A stretch of 61,643 bases of DNA from JAMLIN01 sp964476625. Its GTDB lineage: Bacteria > Pseudomonadota > Gammaproteobacteria > Burkholderiales > Burkholderiaceae_E. The notes below the pieces were generated by a model. That model worked only from the letters and a program-made list of their open reading frames with translations. It ran no database searches and was not told where the DNA came from. Below, piece by piece: positions 26,501 through 34,811 of the stretch (positions within the stretch are counted from its first letter, which is position 1; the number at the start of each line of letters is the position of its first letter). The stretch is taken from assembly GCA_964476625.1 (NCBI GenBank), contig CAYZBJ010000015.1:1-61643 (forward strand), written 5' to 3'. Both the position numbers and the translations under genes were made by a program.

Positions 26501-26548
26501 GCGGCTGCGCATTCGGGCGCAGGGCAAGGCGCCCGCATGCGCAGCCGC
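26501..26548. terminator. Strong bidirectional hairpin between convergent genes
   Basis: Two 20-base arms (26501-26520 and 26529-26548) pair with a single mismatch across an eight-base loop. The left arm starts just after the GST gene's stop codon and the right arm abuts the ldcA stop codon. The position and the stem length fit a bidirectional terminator. Confidence 0.75.
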
Positions 26549-27466
26549 CTAGTGTGCTGAGTGGGGCAGGACGATCCAGGCGGTGCGCCCCTCGGTGGCG
26601 AAGCCGATCTCGGCGCCGTGGGGCAGGCACAGTCGGGTGCGGCCGTGGCCGAAGGGCAGGCCGGTGAGCACCGGTGTGCGGGTGTGCGCGCGCAGCCAGC
26701 GCACCACGGCCGCCATGTCGAAGCCGCCGTCGGCTTCGACGGCGCGATAGCCGTTGAACTCGCCGAGCAGGATCACCCGTTGCGCGTCGAGGACCCCGGC
26801 GTGGAGCAACTGGATGAGCATTCGCTCGATGCGATACGGATGCTCGTTGACATCCTCGAGGAACAGGATGCCCCGGTCGATCTTCGGAAACCAGGGCGTG
26901 CCGAGCATCGCGCACACGAGCGCGAGGTTGCCGCCCCAGAGCACGCCCCGCTCGTCGATCCCGGCCGGCCCCGCGACCCGGAACCCGAGCACTTCGAGGC
27001 GACCCGCCATCGCGTCGTCGAAGGTGGCGACGGTGTTCTCGTCGAGCGCATCGAAATCGGCGCCGAAATCGGCAAGCAGCGACGGCCCCGACCAGGTCGG
27101 CGCGCCGACCCGGGCCAGCATCGCGAGCTGGAACGCGGTGAAATCGGAATAGCCGACCCAGCGCTTGCCCGATTCGGCGAGCCGCTCGAAGGGCAGCTCG
27201 GGCAGGATCCGGCTCAGGCCGTAGCCGCCACGGGTGATCATCGCGATTGGCTCGGCGGCGGCGGCGGCGCGTTCGAAGGCAGCCATGCGCATCCGGTCGG
27301 TGCCCGCGAAGCGCGTGCTGCGGGCGAGCGCGGCCCGGTCGAGCCGGGGCGCGTAGCCGAGCCGGCGCAGGTTCGCGAGGCCTTGCTCGATGCGTGGATC
27401 GCCGGCGGGAATGGCGCCCGCCGGCGAGAACAGGTAGATGCCGTCTGCGGCGGCCGATGTCGTCAT
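26549..27466 (-). CDS. ldcA: LD-carboxypeptidase (muramoyltetrapeptide carboxypeptidase, S66)
   Basis: A cytosolic serine peptidase that removes terminal D-alanine from tetrapeptides during peptidoglycan recycling; 305 residues. Motifs are YLFSPAGAIP near the N-terminus, MITRGGYGLSRILP, the nucleophile Ser107 in VGYSDFTAF, VLWGGNLALVCAMLGTPW, the catalytic Glu region FLEDVNEHPYRIERM, and the C-terminal GHGRTRLCLPHGAEI holding the histidine. The ATG at 27466 is the family start. It complements DacC and the D-amino acid transaminase elsewhere in the window. Confidence 0.92.
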   Translation of the reverse strand: MTTSAAADGIYLFSPAGAIPAGDPRIEQGLANLRRLGYAPRLDRAALARSTRFAGTDRMRMAAFERAAAAAEPIAMITRGGYGLSRILPELPFERLAESGKRWVGYSDFTAFQLAMLARVGAPTWSGPSLLADFGADFDALDENTVATFDDAMAGRLEVLGFRVAGPAGIDERGVLWGGNLALVCAMLGTPWFPKIDRGILFLEDVNEHPYRIERMLIQLLHAGVLDAQRVILLGEFNGYRAVEADGGFDMAAVVRWLRAHTRTPVLTGLPFGHGRTRLCLPHGAEIGFATEGRTAWIVLPHSAH

Positions 27467-27610
27467 CGCCGAAGTCTGCCATGAACGGAACCCGCGAACG
27501 AACCGCACGCGCACCTGCCAGCGCGCCGGGCGCGCGGCTACACTAGCGAATCGACAGGAAAACGGGCCGGCGCCATCGAGGCGGCGCCCCAGGGAAACCG
27601 GGGATTTCGG

Positions 27611-28843
27611 ATGATTCGCAAGGAGGACGGCAGGCGTCTCGTCGGACGCGTCAGGCAGATCCTGTTCTCGCCCGCCCAGGCATGGCCGGAGATCGAGCGC
27701 GAGCCGGCCACGATCGGGGGCATCTACCGGCAGTACCTGGTCTGGCTTGCGCTGGTGCCGGCCGTCGCGAGCTTCATCGGCGCATCGATCATCGGCTACC
27801 AGAGCCTTGGCTTCGGCGGCCGCCTCGGGCTAGGCGCCGGTCTCGTCCAGCTCGTGGTCGGCCTCGTCCTGACCCTCGTCGGTGTCTATGTCGTAAGCCT
27901 CGTGGTCGACTGGCTGGCACCGAAGTTCGGCGGGACAGCCAACCGGCTCGCCGCCTTCAAGCTGGTCGCCTACGGATCCACCGCGGCGCTGGTGGGCGGC
28001 ATCTTCGCGATCGTGCCGCTGCTGGGCCTGCTCGGGCTGCTCGCGGCGATCTATTCGATCTACCTGCTGTACCTCGGCCTGCCGGTGCTGATGAAGAATC
28101 CGCCCGACCGGACCGTGCTCTACACCATCGCGGTCGTCGTCTGCGCCTTCGTGGTGAACCTGCTGGTCGCCATGATCGTGGGCTGGTTCCTGCCCGGCCC
28201 GGCCCGCCCGGGCCAGACCGACATCGGCATCGGCGCCCCGCAGGACGGTTCCGCCCTGACCGCCGCCAAGGTCGAGGAGCTCAGCCGGCGCATCGAGGAG
28301 ATGGGGCGCCGGCTCGAGACCGCCGGGCGCAGCGGCGATGCCGAGCAGCTCGCCCGCGCAAGCCGTGAAGCGGTCGGCGAGATGGCGCGCGGCGCCGGCG
28401 GGCGCACGCCCGTGGAAGCCGCCCGCCTCAAGGCGGTGCTGCCCGAATCGGTCGGCGGCATGAAGCGCGGCGGCTACGAAGCCCAGTCGCGCAGCATGAT
28501 GGGCCTGAACATGTCGACCGCCGAGGCGACCTACCAGGATGCGAATCGTTCGCTCAAGCTCGAGATCATCGACACCGGCAGCGCCGCCGGCCTGTTGTCG
28601 GGCGTGGCCGGCTGGGCCAACGTACTGGTCGATCGCGAAACCGACACCGCGATCGAGAAGACCTGGCGCAGTGGTGACCGGGTGATCAATGTGCGATCCG
28701 ACAAGGATGGCAGTCGGGCCGAGTACAAGCTGCTGTTGCCCAACGGCATCGTCGTCGAAGCCCGCGGCAGGCGCATGAGCCTCGACGAGGTGACGGCGGT
28801 GGTCGCCGGCCTCGACCTGCGCGAACTCGAAGCGGCCGAATGA
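27611..28843 (+). CDS. Yip1-domain membrane protein with C-terminal soluble domain
   Basis: A 410-residue membrane protein. The first 200 residues are a Yip1-type domain with five hydrophobic segments, starting after the typical GRVRQILFSPAQAWPEIEREP amphipathic lead. A short charged stretch (VEELSRRIEEMGRRLETAG) may form a coiled coil. The last 140 residues (LKAVLPESVGGMKRGGYEAQ, SRSMMGLNMSTAEATYQDAN, and later TWRSGDRVINVRSDKDGSR) form a domain found in other bacterial proteins that monitor or bind at the envelope, with no function assigned. It stops four bases into a possible upstream start of the SDR gene. Confidence 0.85.
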   Translation: MIRKEDGRRLVGRVRQILFSPAQAWPEIEREPATIGGIYRQYLVWLALVPAVASFIGASIIGYQSLGFGGRLGLGAGLVQLVVGLVLTLVGVYVVSLVVDWLAPKFGGTANRLAAFKLVAYGSTAALVGGIFAIVPLLGLLGLLAAIYSIYLLYLGLPVLMKNPPDRTVLYTIAVVVCAFVVNLLVAMIVGWFLPGPARPGQTDIGIGAPQDGSALTAAKVEELSRRIEEMGRRLETAGRSGDAEQLARASREAVGEMARGAGGRTPVEAARLKAVLPESVGGMKRGGYEAQSRSMMGLNMSTAEATYQDANRSLKLEIIDTGSAAGLLSGVAGWANVLVDRETDTAIEKTWRSGDRVINVRSDKDGSRAEYKLLLPNGIVVEARGRRMSLDEVTAVVAGLDLRELEAAE

Positions 28844-28869
28844 CGGACGCGCCCCCAGGAGAAAACACC

Positions 28870-29634
28870 ATGGCAGGAAGCAGAACCGATCGCGCGGGTG
28901 TCGCGATCGTCACCGGCGCCGGCACCGGCATCGGCCGGGCGGCCGCCCTCGCCCTGCTCGCCGACGGCTGGCAGGTCGTGCTGGCCGGGCGCCGCCAGGC
29001 CCCGCTCGAGGAACTCGCGGCGCAGGCCGGGGCGGACCGGGCGCTCGCGCTGCCGACCGATGTCGCCGACCCGAAAGCGGTCGCGCGCCTGTTCGCCGGC
29101 GCCCGCGACGCCTTCGGCCGGGTCGACCTGCTCTTCAACAACGCCGGCATGGGCGCGCCGCCCCTGCCCCTCGAGGAACTCACCGCGGAGCAATGGCGCG
29201 AAGTGGTCGACGTCAACCTCTCGGGAATGTTCTACTGCATCCAGGAAGCCTTCCGCGTCATGAAGGCGCAGGATCCACGCGGCGGACGGATCATCAACAA
29301 CGGCTCGATCTCGGCGCATGCGCCGCGGCCGCATTCGGCGCCCTATACCGCGACCAAGCATGCGGTCACCGGCCTGACCAAGTCCGCATCGCTCGACGGC
29401 CGCCCCCACGACATCGCCGTCGGGCAGATCGACATCGGCAATGCCGCCAGCGAACTGACGGCGCGCATGGCCAGGGGCGTGCCGCAGGCCGACGGCCGCA
29501 TCGCGCCGGAACCCCTGATGGATGTCGACCAGGTCGGCCAGGCGGTGGCCCAGATGGCGGCATTGCCGCTCGAGTCGAACATCCAGTTCATGACCATCAT
29601 GGCCACCAAGATGCCCTTCGTCGGCCGGGGCTGA
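28870..29634 (+). CDS. SDR family oxidoreductase
   Basis: A classical short-chain dehydrogenase of 254 residues. The cofactor motif TGAGTGIG lies near residue 19, NNAG at about 95, the serine in NNGSISAHAPRP and the YxxxK pair in PYTATKHAV. The substrate cannot be told. The ATG at 28870 is preferred over the one at 28840 because AGGAG lies nine bases before it. It is probably transcribed with the Yip1 gene just upstream. Confidence 0.9.
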   Translation: MAGSRTDRAGVAIVTGAGTGIGRAAALALLADGWQVVLAGRRQAPLEELAAQAGADRALALPTDVADPKAVARLFAGARDAFGRVDLLFNNAGMGAPPLPLEELTAEQWREVVDVNLSGMFYCIQEAFRVMKAQDPRGGRIINNGSISAHAPRPHSAPYTATKHAVTGLTKSASLDGRPHDIAVGQIDIGNAASELTARMARGVPQADGRIAPEPLMDVDQVGQAVAQMAALPLESNIQFMTIMATKMPFVGRG

Positions 29635-29636
29635 AT

Positions 29637-29738
29637 CACGGCCGTGGATTCGACCTCATGAGGCGTTGGGGCCCTTGCCGTGCAACCCGCACTGCCTGCG
29701 GCACCCGACCTTGTCCTGCGGCCGAATCCGCAGCCGTG
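29637..29738. repeat. Long inverted repeat in convergent intergenic space
   Basis: CACGGCCGTGGATTCG (29637-29652) and CGAATCCGCAGCCGTG (29723-29738) are complementary at 14 of 16 positions, plus one G-T pair. They enclose 70 bases that can fold further. The repeat fills the 110-base gap between convergent genes, so it may act as a terminator. Confidence 0.55.
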
Positions 29739-29744
29739 TGAAGC

Positions 29745-30290
29745 TCAGCCGGCAGCGGGCGCCGGCCGGGCAAGCTCCTTTTGCAGGCGCGCGCGCAGGC
29801 GCTTGCTGCCCGCGCCGACCAGGGTCGCCGCGATGGTGCCGTCGCGCGCCACGATGAATCGGGTGGGCGTGCCGGGAATCGGACCGAAGGCTTCGAGCAC
29901 CTTGCCCATCGGATCGAGGGCGACCGCGAACGGCAGCCGGTTGCGGCCGGCATAGGCGATCACGTGGTCAGGCCGGTCGTAGGGCATCGCCACCGCGATC
30001 GTGGCCAGGCCCTCGGGGGCGAGTTCGCGCGACAGTGCCACGATCTCGGGCATCTCGCGCACGCAGATCACGCAGCTCGTGGCCCAGAACTCGACCATCA
30101 CCACCTGGCCGCGCAGGTCGGCGAGTTCGATGCGACGCCCATCGATGATGTTGAACATCACCGCCGGCGCCGGCTTCGGGGTCGTCAGGCGCTGCCAGCC
30201 GGTCCAGGCGGCAAGGCCCGCGACCAGCAGCAGCACGACAAGGAGGGCGGCGCGCATGCGCGGCCGGACCAGGGGATTCGCTTTCGACAT
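29745..30290 (-). CDS. TlpA-like membrane-anchored thioredoxin
   Basis: A 181-residue thiol-disulfide protein. One N-terminal transmembrane anchor (about 12-30) places the rest in the periplasm. The thioredoxin fold includes IELADLRGQVVMVEFWATSC, the active site Cys73-Val-Ile-Cys76, and the cis-Pro segment PGTPTRFIVARDG. The CVIC dipeptide is unusual among TlpA/ResA proteins and would affect redox potential. The ATG at 30290 is preceded by AGGA. The M48 gene lies upstream in the same direction. Confidence 0.9.
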   Translation of the reverse strand: MSKANPLVRPRMRAALLVVLLLVAGLAAWTGWQRLTTPKPAPAVMFNIIDGRRIELADLRGQVVMVEFWATSCVICVREMPEIVALSRELAPEGLATIAVAMPYDRPDHVIAYAGRNRLPFAVALDPMGKVLEAFGPIPGTPTRFIVARDGTIAATLVGAGSKRLRARLQKELARPAPAAG

Positions 30291-30372
30291 GGTTTCCTGC
30301 TCGATCCCCGATTGTCGCCCGTCGCGGCGAACCGTGCCGGGAACCATCGGGCGCGGCGCCCGGGTACCCGGC

Positions 30373-32295
30373 TCAGTGCGCCGGTACTTCTTCGTCGCCG
30401 ACTTCCATGGCGAAGTTCCAGCGCTCGCCGCCCCGGACCCGTAGCGGGGGGCAGTCGATGGCCGCCGCAACGGCGGCGAGGAAGGCCTGGAAGTGCGGAT
30501 CGTCGACGTCGCGCGCCAGCGCGCCAAGCGATTTCAGCAGGGACGGCTTCTGCAGGGGCGCGATCGCCGCCAGGACTTCGAGCGCCTGGGCGAGGGAAGC
30601 CGCATCGGTGCGATCGGAGGTCGACACCGGTGGCGCGATGCCCAGGCCGTCGGCGGCGCGCGAGACCGCCTCGCGGGTGCCGCGGGCGGACTGTTCGCCG
30701 ATCGCGGCGGCCAGCCCGAAGAGCTCGGCGAGCGCACGGCGCAACTCGTCGGGGCCCGGCTCCCTGCCCGGCTCCACCGGCAGCAATCGGTGGCGCACCA
30801 GGGTGAAGTAGATCCATTCGGTCTTGTCGATGCGCCCGTCGAGTTCCACCGCCGCGCGGCAGGCATCGAGCAGGCGCTCGTGGAGCTCGCGCGGCCAGGG
30901 CCGCAGGCGGGCGGTGAGCACTTCGAGCAGCGGCAGGCGCAACCAGAGCGCCTCGGGTCGGGCGACCCAGGCGAGCGCCGCCGTGAGCGAATCATCGGCG
31001 GGATTCTCCTCGACCGGGTCGTCGCCGTCGTGGCGGGCGGGCGTCGCCACCAGCCCGCGCAGCAGGCGGCTTGCCTGGTCGAACGAAGGCGACAGGCTCC
31101 GCACGGCCGAGAGCAGCACTCCCGCATGGTCGGCCGCCGACATCGAGGCGCCCACCAGGGCTTCGACCGACAACGCCGCGCCGATGCCCGAGCCCGGCGG
31201 CTCGTCGAGCGGAACCATGATCGGCACCAGGCAGGAATCACCGGCGTTGAACTCCAGCGGCGCCAGTGCCGGGATCGGCGAGGGCGCAACCTCGACCCGC
31301 GCTTCGACCACCGACTCGATCGCCGGCATGTAGCGGCCATAGAGGCTGCGGATCCGCAGCGCCAGCGAGGGATGCGAGTCGAGCCAGCCATGGCGGCGGT
31401 TCTGGCCCGCAAGCAACAAGTGGGCAAGTACTTCGGCGTATTCCGACTCGAGTCGGCGGCCACGCTGCCCGGCAACCTTGCGCAGGGCCCGCCCGAGACC
31501 CTGCGGATCGCGGGTCAGCTCGACCGCGTGCGCATCGGCGAGCAGCTCGCGCTGGCGGCTCAGGCCCGCCTGGATCAGGCGCCCGGCCAGGTGTCCGATC
31601 CAGCCGATGCCGACCAGCGCGGCACCCGCCAGCCACAGGCCGGGCCAGGGGATCACGGAGCCGCGACCATGCCAGCGGCCCGCCTCACGCGGCAGGGAGG
31701 CGCCGATCATCCCGTGCCCCATCACCGAGAGCGACATCAGGCCGTAGAGGGCGCCGGCGGCCCGGGTATTGAGCGCCACGTCGCCATGCACGACATGCGC
31801 GATCTCGTGCGCGACCACGCCCTGCAGCTCGGCCCGGTCGAGCCGCTCGACCGCGCCCCGGGTGACGATGATCGCGCAGCGCGTCGGTTCGTCGCCGGCG
31901 GTCAGCGCATTGATCGTCGGGTCGTCGAGCACGAAGATCTCCGGCACCGCGATGCCGGCGGCGATCGCCATCTCGTCGACCACGTTGGCGAGGCGACGAT
32001 GGCGCAGGTCGTACTCGTCGAGCGACCGGGCGCCGAGCCGATGCGCGATCGCGGCGCCACCGTCGGCCAGGCGCAGGGACTCGAGCCAGGCGCCGCCGAT
32101 CACGAACAGCAGCACGACGAAGCTGTTGGTCAGCACGAAGTACGGCGGCAAGGGCGCGCCGGCCGTGCTCAGCCTCCAGATGGCCTCACCCACGAGGTTG
32201 ACCGCCAGCAGCACGAGCGCAACCGCGAGCCCGAACAGCAGCACCAGCCGCCGCGAGGACGCCCGTGTCCGGGATTGCCGCTCGAAGAAGTCCAT
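30373..32295 (-). CDS. M48 family metallopeptidase with membrane anchors
   Basis: A 640-residue membrane peptidase. Two hydrophobic segments (about 18-40 and 52-72) precede the zinc site HEIAH (His163, Glu164, His167) in ELQGVVAHEIAHVVHGD, as in HtpX/Ste24 enzymes. A further membrane segment is near 225-245 (LWLAGAALVGIGWIGHLAG) and the third ligand is probably Glu in SRQRELLADAHAVEL. The C-terminal 300 residues are a soluble extension rich in helices, absent from short HtpX proteins. lemA lies immediately upstream in the same direction; this lemA-M48 pairing is common. Confidence 0.9.
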   Translation of the reverse strand: MDFFERQSRTRASSRRLVLLFGLAVALVLLAVNLVGEAIWRLSTAGAPLPPYFVLTNSFVVLLFVIGGAWLESLRLADGGAAIAHRLGARSLDEYDLRHRRLANVVDEMAIAAGIAVPEIFVLDDPTINALTAGDEPTRCAIIVTRGAVERLDRAELQGVVAHEIAHVVHGDVALNTRAAGALYGLMSLSVMGHGMIGASLPREAGRWHGRGSVIPWPGLWLAGAALVGIGWIGHLAGRLIQAGLSRQRELLADAHAVELTRDPQGLGRALRKVAGQRGRRLESEYAEVLAHLLLAGQNRRHGWLDSHPSLALRIRSLYGRYMPAIESVVEARVEVAPSPIPALAPLEFNAGDSCLVPIMVPLDEPPGSGIGAALSVEALVGASMSAADHAGVLLSAVRSLSPSFDQASRLLRGLVATPARHDGDDPVEENPADDSLTAALAWVARPEALWLRLPLLEVLTARLRPWPRELHERLLDACRAAVELDGRIDKTEWIYFTLVRHRLLPVEPGREPGPDELRRALAELFGLAAAIGEQSARGTREAVSRAADGLGIAPPVSTSDRTDAASLAQALEVLAAIAPLQKPSLLKSLGALARDVDDPHFQAFLAAVAAAIDCPPLRVRGGERWNFAMEVGDEEVPAH

Positions 32296-32384
32296 GTTCA
32301 GCGAACCCGGCGGATCGACCGCTTTCGGTGATTCATCCCGCGCGCCAGGGTTTCAGGACCTGTGGATGGTTCGTTCACAGGTTC

Positions 32385-32984
32385 TCAAAGCTCGACGGCA
32401 ACCGGCTCTCGCTCGCGCGCGGCCCGGGTGGCGCGCAGCGAGTTCGCGCTGCGAAACCCGAAGGCGCCAGCGACGATCGACGCCGGGAAGGATTCGATCG
32501 ACGTGTTGTAGCGCATCACGTCGTCGTTGAAGGCCTGGCGAGCGAACGCGATCCGGTTCTCGGTCGATGAAAGCTCCTCGACGAGATGGGCGACCGTCTC
32601 GTCGGCCTGCAGCTCGGGATACGACTCGACCAGCGCGAACAGCTTGCCGAGGGGACCGGCGAGCGCCGCCTCGGCCATCTCGATCGCGGCGAGCGCACCG
32701 CCGTCGCCTGGCCGCTCATGGGCGGCGGCATGCGCGAGCACCGCCTGCTGGCGCGCCCGCACCACTGCCTCGAGGGTCTCGCGCTCATGCGCGAGGTAGG
32801 CCCGGGTCGCCTTGACGAGGTTGGGAATGAGATCGTACCGACGCTTGAGCTGCACGTCGATCTGCGCAAACGCGTTGTGGAAACGGTTGCGCGAAGCGAT
32901 GAACTCGTTGTACTTCACGACCGCCCAGATGACCGCGGCCGCGAGGAGTACAGCAAGAATCGCGAGGCCGTTCACCGAGTTCAT
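32385..32984 (-). CDS. lemA: LemA family protein
   Basis: A 199-residue protein with one N-terminal transmembrane segment (about 6-22) followed by the LemA helical core: RNRFHNAFAQIDVQLKRRYD, LIPNLVKATRAYLAHERETL, and VEELSSTENRIAFARQAFND. LemA proteins have a long N-terminal helix in the membrane with the body exposed; their molecular role is unclear. The ATG at 32984 matches the usual start. It is followed, after 89 bases with a small CCTGTG/CACAGG inverted repeat, by the M48 peptidase. Confidence 0.92.
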   Translation of the reverse strand: MNSVNGLAILAVLLAAAVIWAVVKYNEFIASRNRFHNAFAQIDVQLKRRYDLIPNLVKATRAYLAHERETLEAVVRARQQAVLAHAAAHERPGDGGALAAIEMAEAALAGPLGKLFALVESYPELQADETVAHLVEELSSTENRIAFARQAFNDDVMRYNTSIESFPASIVAGAFGFRSANSLRATRAAREREPVAVEL

Positions 32985-33182
32985 CGTCGACACCGCCAGA
33001 ATTGCCGAGGGATGTCGAATTGTCGGGTCAAACGCGCGTCCTGAGGCGCGGATCACATGCCGCCCGTCGGACACAGCATCGCATCCGTCCGGCATGTTTT
33101 CGCGAACCGCCGGATGGCGGCCGGATCCGTCCGCCCGCCTGCCAACGGCGCCCGCCCCGCGGGCCGGGCGCCGCCGCCGAAA

Positions 33183-33794
33183 TCAGGTCCGGCCGTCGAG
33201 CCGACGCGCTTCCTCGGCCGAAATCACCTCGAACACGGTGATCACGCGGGCAACGCCGGAGGTCCGGCTCGCGATGCGCGCCGCCGCCTCGGCTTCGGTG
33301 CTGGTCAGGATGCCCATCAGGTAGACGGTGGTCTTCTCGGTCACGACCTTGACCGAGTTGCCGGGGACTTCGGAGCTGTTGAGCAGCGCCGTCTTGACCC
33401 GGGTGGTGATCGAGGTATCGGTGACCGAGGAGCCGAACGAAGCCCGGCCGGCGACGACCAGTTCGTTGTGCACCTGGTTCACGTTCTCGACGGCGCCAAC
33501 GACCTCGGCGGCGCGCGCCTTGATGCCCTCGCTTTCGACCTGGCCGGTCAGCAGGACCCGGCGATTGAAGCTCGTCACCGAAATGCCGCCGCCCTGGACC
33601 TTGTTCGCGCGCAAGGCCTCGTAGGCCTTGAGCTCGATGCCCTGGTCCTCGGTCTGGGCCCCGATCGTGCGGCGGTCGACGGCGGCGAGGCCGCCCGCGA
33701 TGATGCCGGTGGCGGCTGCAGTGAAGCAGCCGGCGAGGCCGACGCTCATGCCGACCAGGGTTGCCACCAGCGCGGCGCGTGCGATCAGTTGCAT
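33183..33794 (-). CDS. dolP: BON-domain lipoprotein (DolP/YraP-like)
   Basis: A 203-residue outer-membrane lipoprotein with lipobox GLAGC (Cys23). Two BON domains follow: about 55-118 (GISVTSFNRRVLLTGQVESE) and about 124-195 (DTSITTRVKTALLNSSEVPG, TVYLMGILTSTEAEAAARIA). In E. coli DolP supports outer-membrane integrity and envelope proteostasis and binds anionic lipids. It is last in the cluster lpoA-yraN-diaA-dolP, the same order as in enterobacteria, six bases after the SIS-domain gene. Confidence 0.92.
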   Translation of the reverse strand: MQLIARAALVATLVGMSVGLAGCFTAAATGIIAGGLAAVDRRTIGAQTEDQGIELKAYEALRANKVQGGGISVTSFNRRVLLTGQVESEGIKARAAEVVGAVENVNQVHNELVVAGRASFGSSVTDTSITTRVKTALLNSSEVPGNSVKVVTEKTTVYLMGILTSTEAEAAARIASRTSGVARVITVFEVISAEEARRLDGRT

Positions 33795-33800
33795 TTCAAT

Positions 33801-34409
33801 TCACTCCCGGGGTTCGGTGCCTGGCGCGAGATCACGCATCGCGTCGATCGCGTCGCACAGGCAATGGATGAGCAGGAGATGGACTTCCTGGATTCTGGCG
33901 GTGCGGGTGTGCGGAACCCGCAATTCGAGGTCGTCGGGGGCGAGCTTCGCGGCGAGCCGACCGCCATCGCGGCCGGTCAGGGCGAGGACCCGGAGGCCAC
34001 GCTGGTGCGCGGCCTCGACGGCGCGCACGATGCTGCCCGAATTGCCGCTGGTGCTGAAGGCGACGAGCACGTCGCCTTCGCGGCCGAGGCCACGCACCTG
34101 GCGGGCGAAGACTTCATCGTAGGCGTAGTCGTTGGCGACCGCGGTCAGGATCGACGAATCGGTGGTCAGGGCGATCGCGGCGAGTTCTTCGCGCTCGCGC
34201 TCGAAGCGGCCGATCAGCTCGGCTGCGAAGTGCTGGCTGTCGGCGGCCGAGCCGCCGTTGCCGCAGATCAGGAGCTTGCCGCCGCCCGCGAGGCAGGTGT
34301 CGAGCAGGCGCGCGGCGCGCTCGGTCGGCTCGACGAGGACGGCGCGGGCAGCCGCCTTGGTGGCCAGGCTTTCGGCGAAATGGGCGTCGATGCGGGAGGC
34401 TGGCGTCAT
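33801..34409 (-). CDS. diaA: SIS-domain protein, phosphoheptose isomerase / DiaA-like
   Basis: A 202-residue SIS protein: LLICGNGGSAADSQHFAAEL, IALTTDSSILTAVANDY, LVAFSTSGNSGSIVRAVEAA. These motifs are shared by sedoheptulose-7-phosphate isomerase GmhA and the DnaA-binding DiaA. The position between yraN and dolP matches DiaA of E. coli, while betaproteobacterial annotations often call this GmhA. The residue set does not let me decide. GmhA activity would complement the heptose adenylyltransferase at 11610. Confidence 0.85.
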   Translation of the reverse strand: MTPASRIDAHFAESLATKAAARAVLVEPTERAARLLDTCLAGGGKLLICGNGGSAADSQHFAAELIGRFEREREELAAIALTTDSSILTAVANDYAYDEVFARQVRGLGREGDVLVAFSTSGNSGSIVRAVEAAHQRGLRVLALTGRDGGRLAAKLAPDDLELRVPHTRTARIQEVHLLLIHCLCDAIDAMRDLAPGTEPRE

Positions 34410-34433
34410 CGCCCCGGATTATACGGCTCGCGC

Positions 34434-34811
34434 TCAGCGAAACGCATCGCGCAGCCAGTCGATGTGCCCGTCGTCGATCGCGCACACGTCGAACCGGCAG
34501 CCAGGCCAGGGCCGGTCTCCGAAGCGACGCTTGAGCAGGTGCTGCGCCTGCAGGCGGATGCGGCGCTGCTTGGCCGGCGTGACGCTCGCCGCCGCGCCGC
34601 CGAAGGCCGCGCTGGCGCGTCGACGCACTTCGACGAACACCCATTCGGCGCCGTCGATCATGACGAGGTCGATTTCGCCGAGCGGACTGGCATCGTTGCG
34701 CACCACCAGCTGCAGGCCGGCGCGCTCGAGGTGGCGCAGGGCGAGGTCTTCGGCTTCGTCGCCGCGGCGCTGCGCCGGCGAGCGCCGCGGCAAGGCCGAC
34801 GCGTCCCTCAT
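34434..34811 (-). CDS. yraN: YraN family (UPF0102) endonuclease-like protein
   Basis: A 125-residue protein of the YraN family, which has a restriction-endonuclease-like fold. The core reads GDEAEDLALRHLERAGLQLVV, SPLGEIDLVMIDGAEWVFVEVRRR (the Asp and Glu-x-Arg positions of the nuclease fold) and PAKQRRIRLQAQHLL. Function is not established; links to DNA repair have been suggested from structure. It overlaps the lpoA gene by four bases. Confidence 0.93.
   Translation of the reverse strand: MRDASALPRRSPAQRRGDEAEDLALRHLERAGLQLVVRNDASPLGEIDLVMIDGAEWVFVEVRRRASAAFGGAAASVTPAKQRRIRLQAQHLLKRRFGDRPWPGCRFDVCAIDDGHIDWLRDAFR

Noticed and set aside
30493..32331. 612-codon frame antisense to the M48 peptidase
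   Set aside because: High-GC shadow; the opposite strand encodes a complete peptidase with HEIAH and membrane segments.
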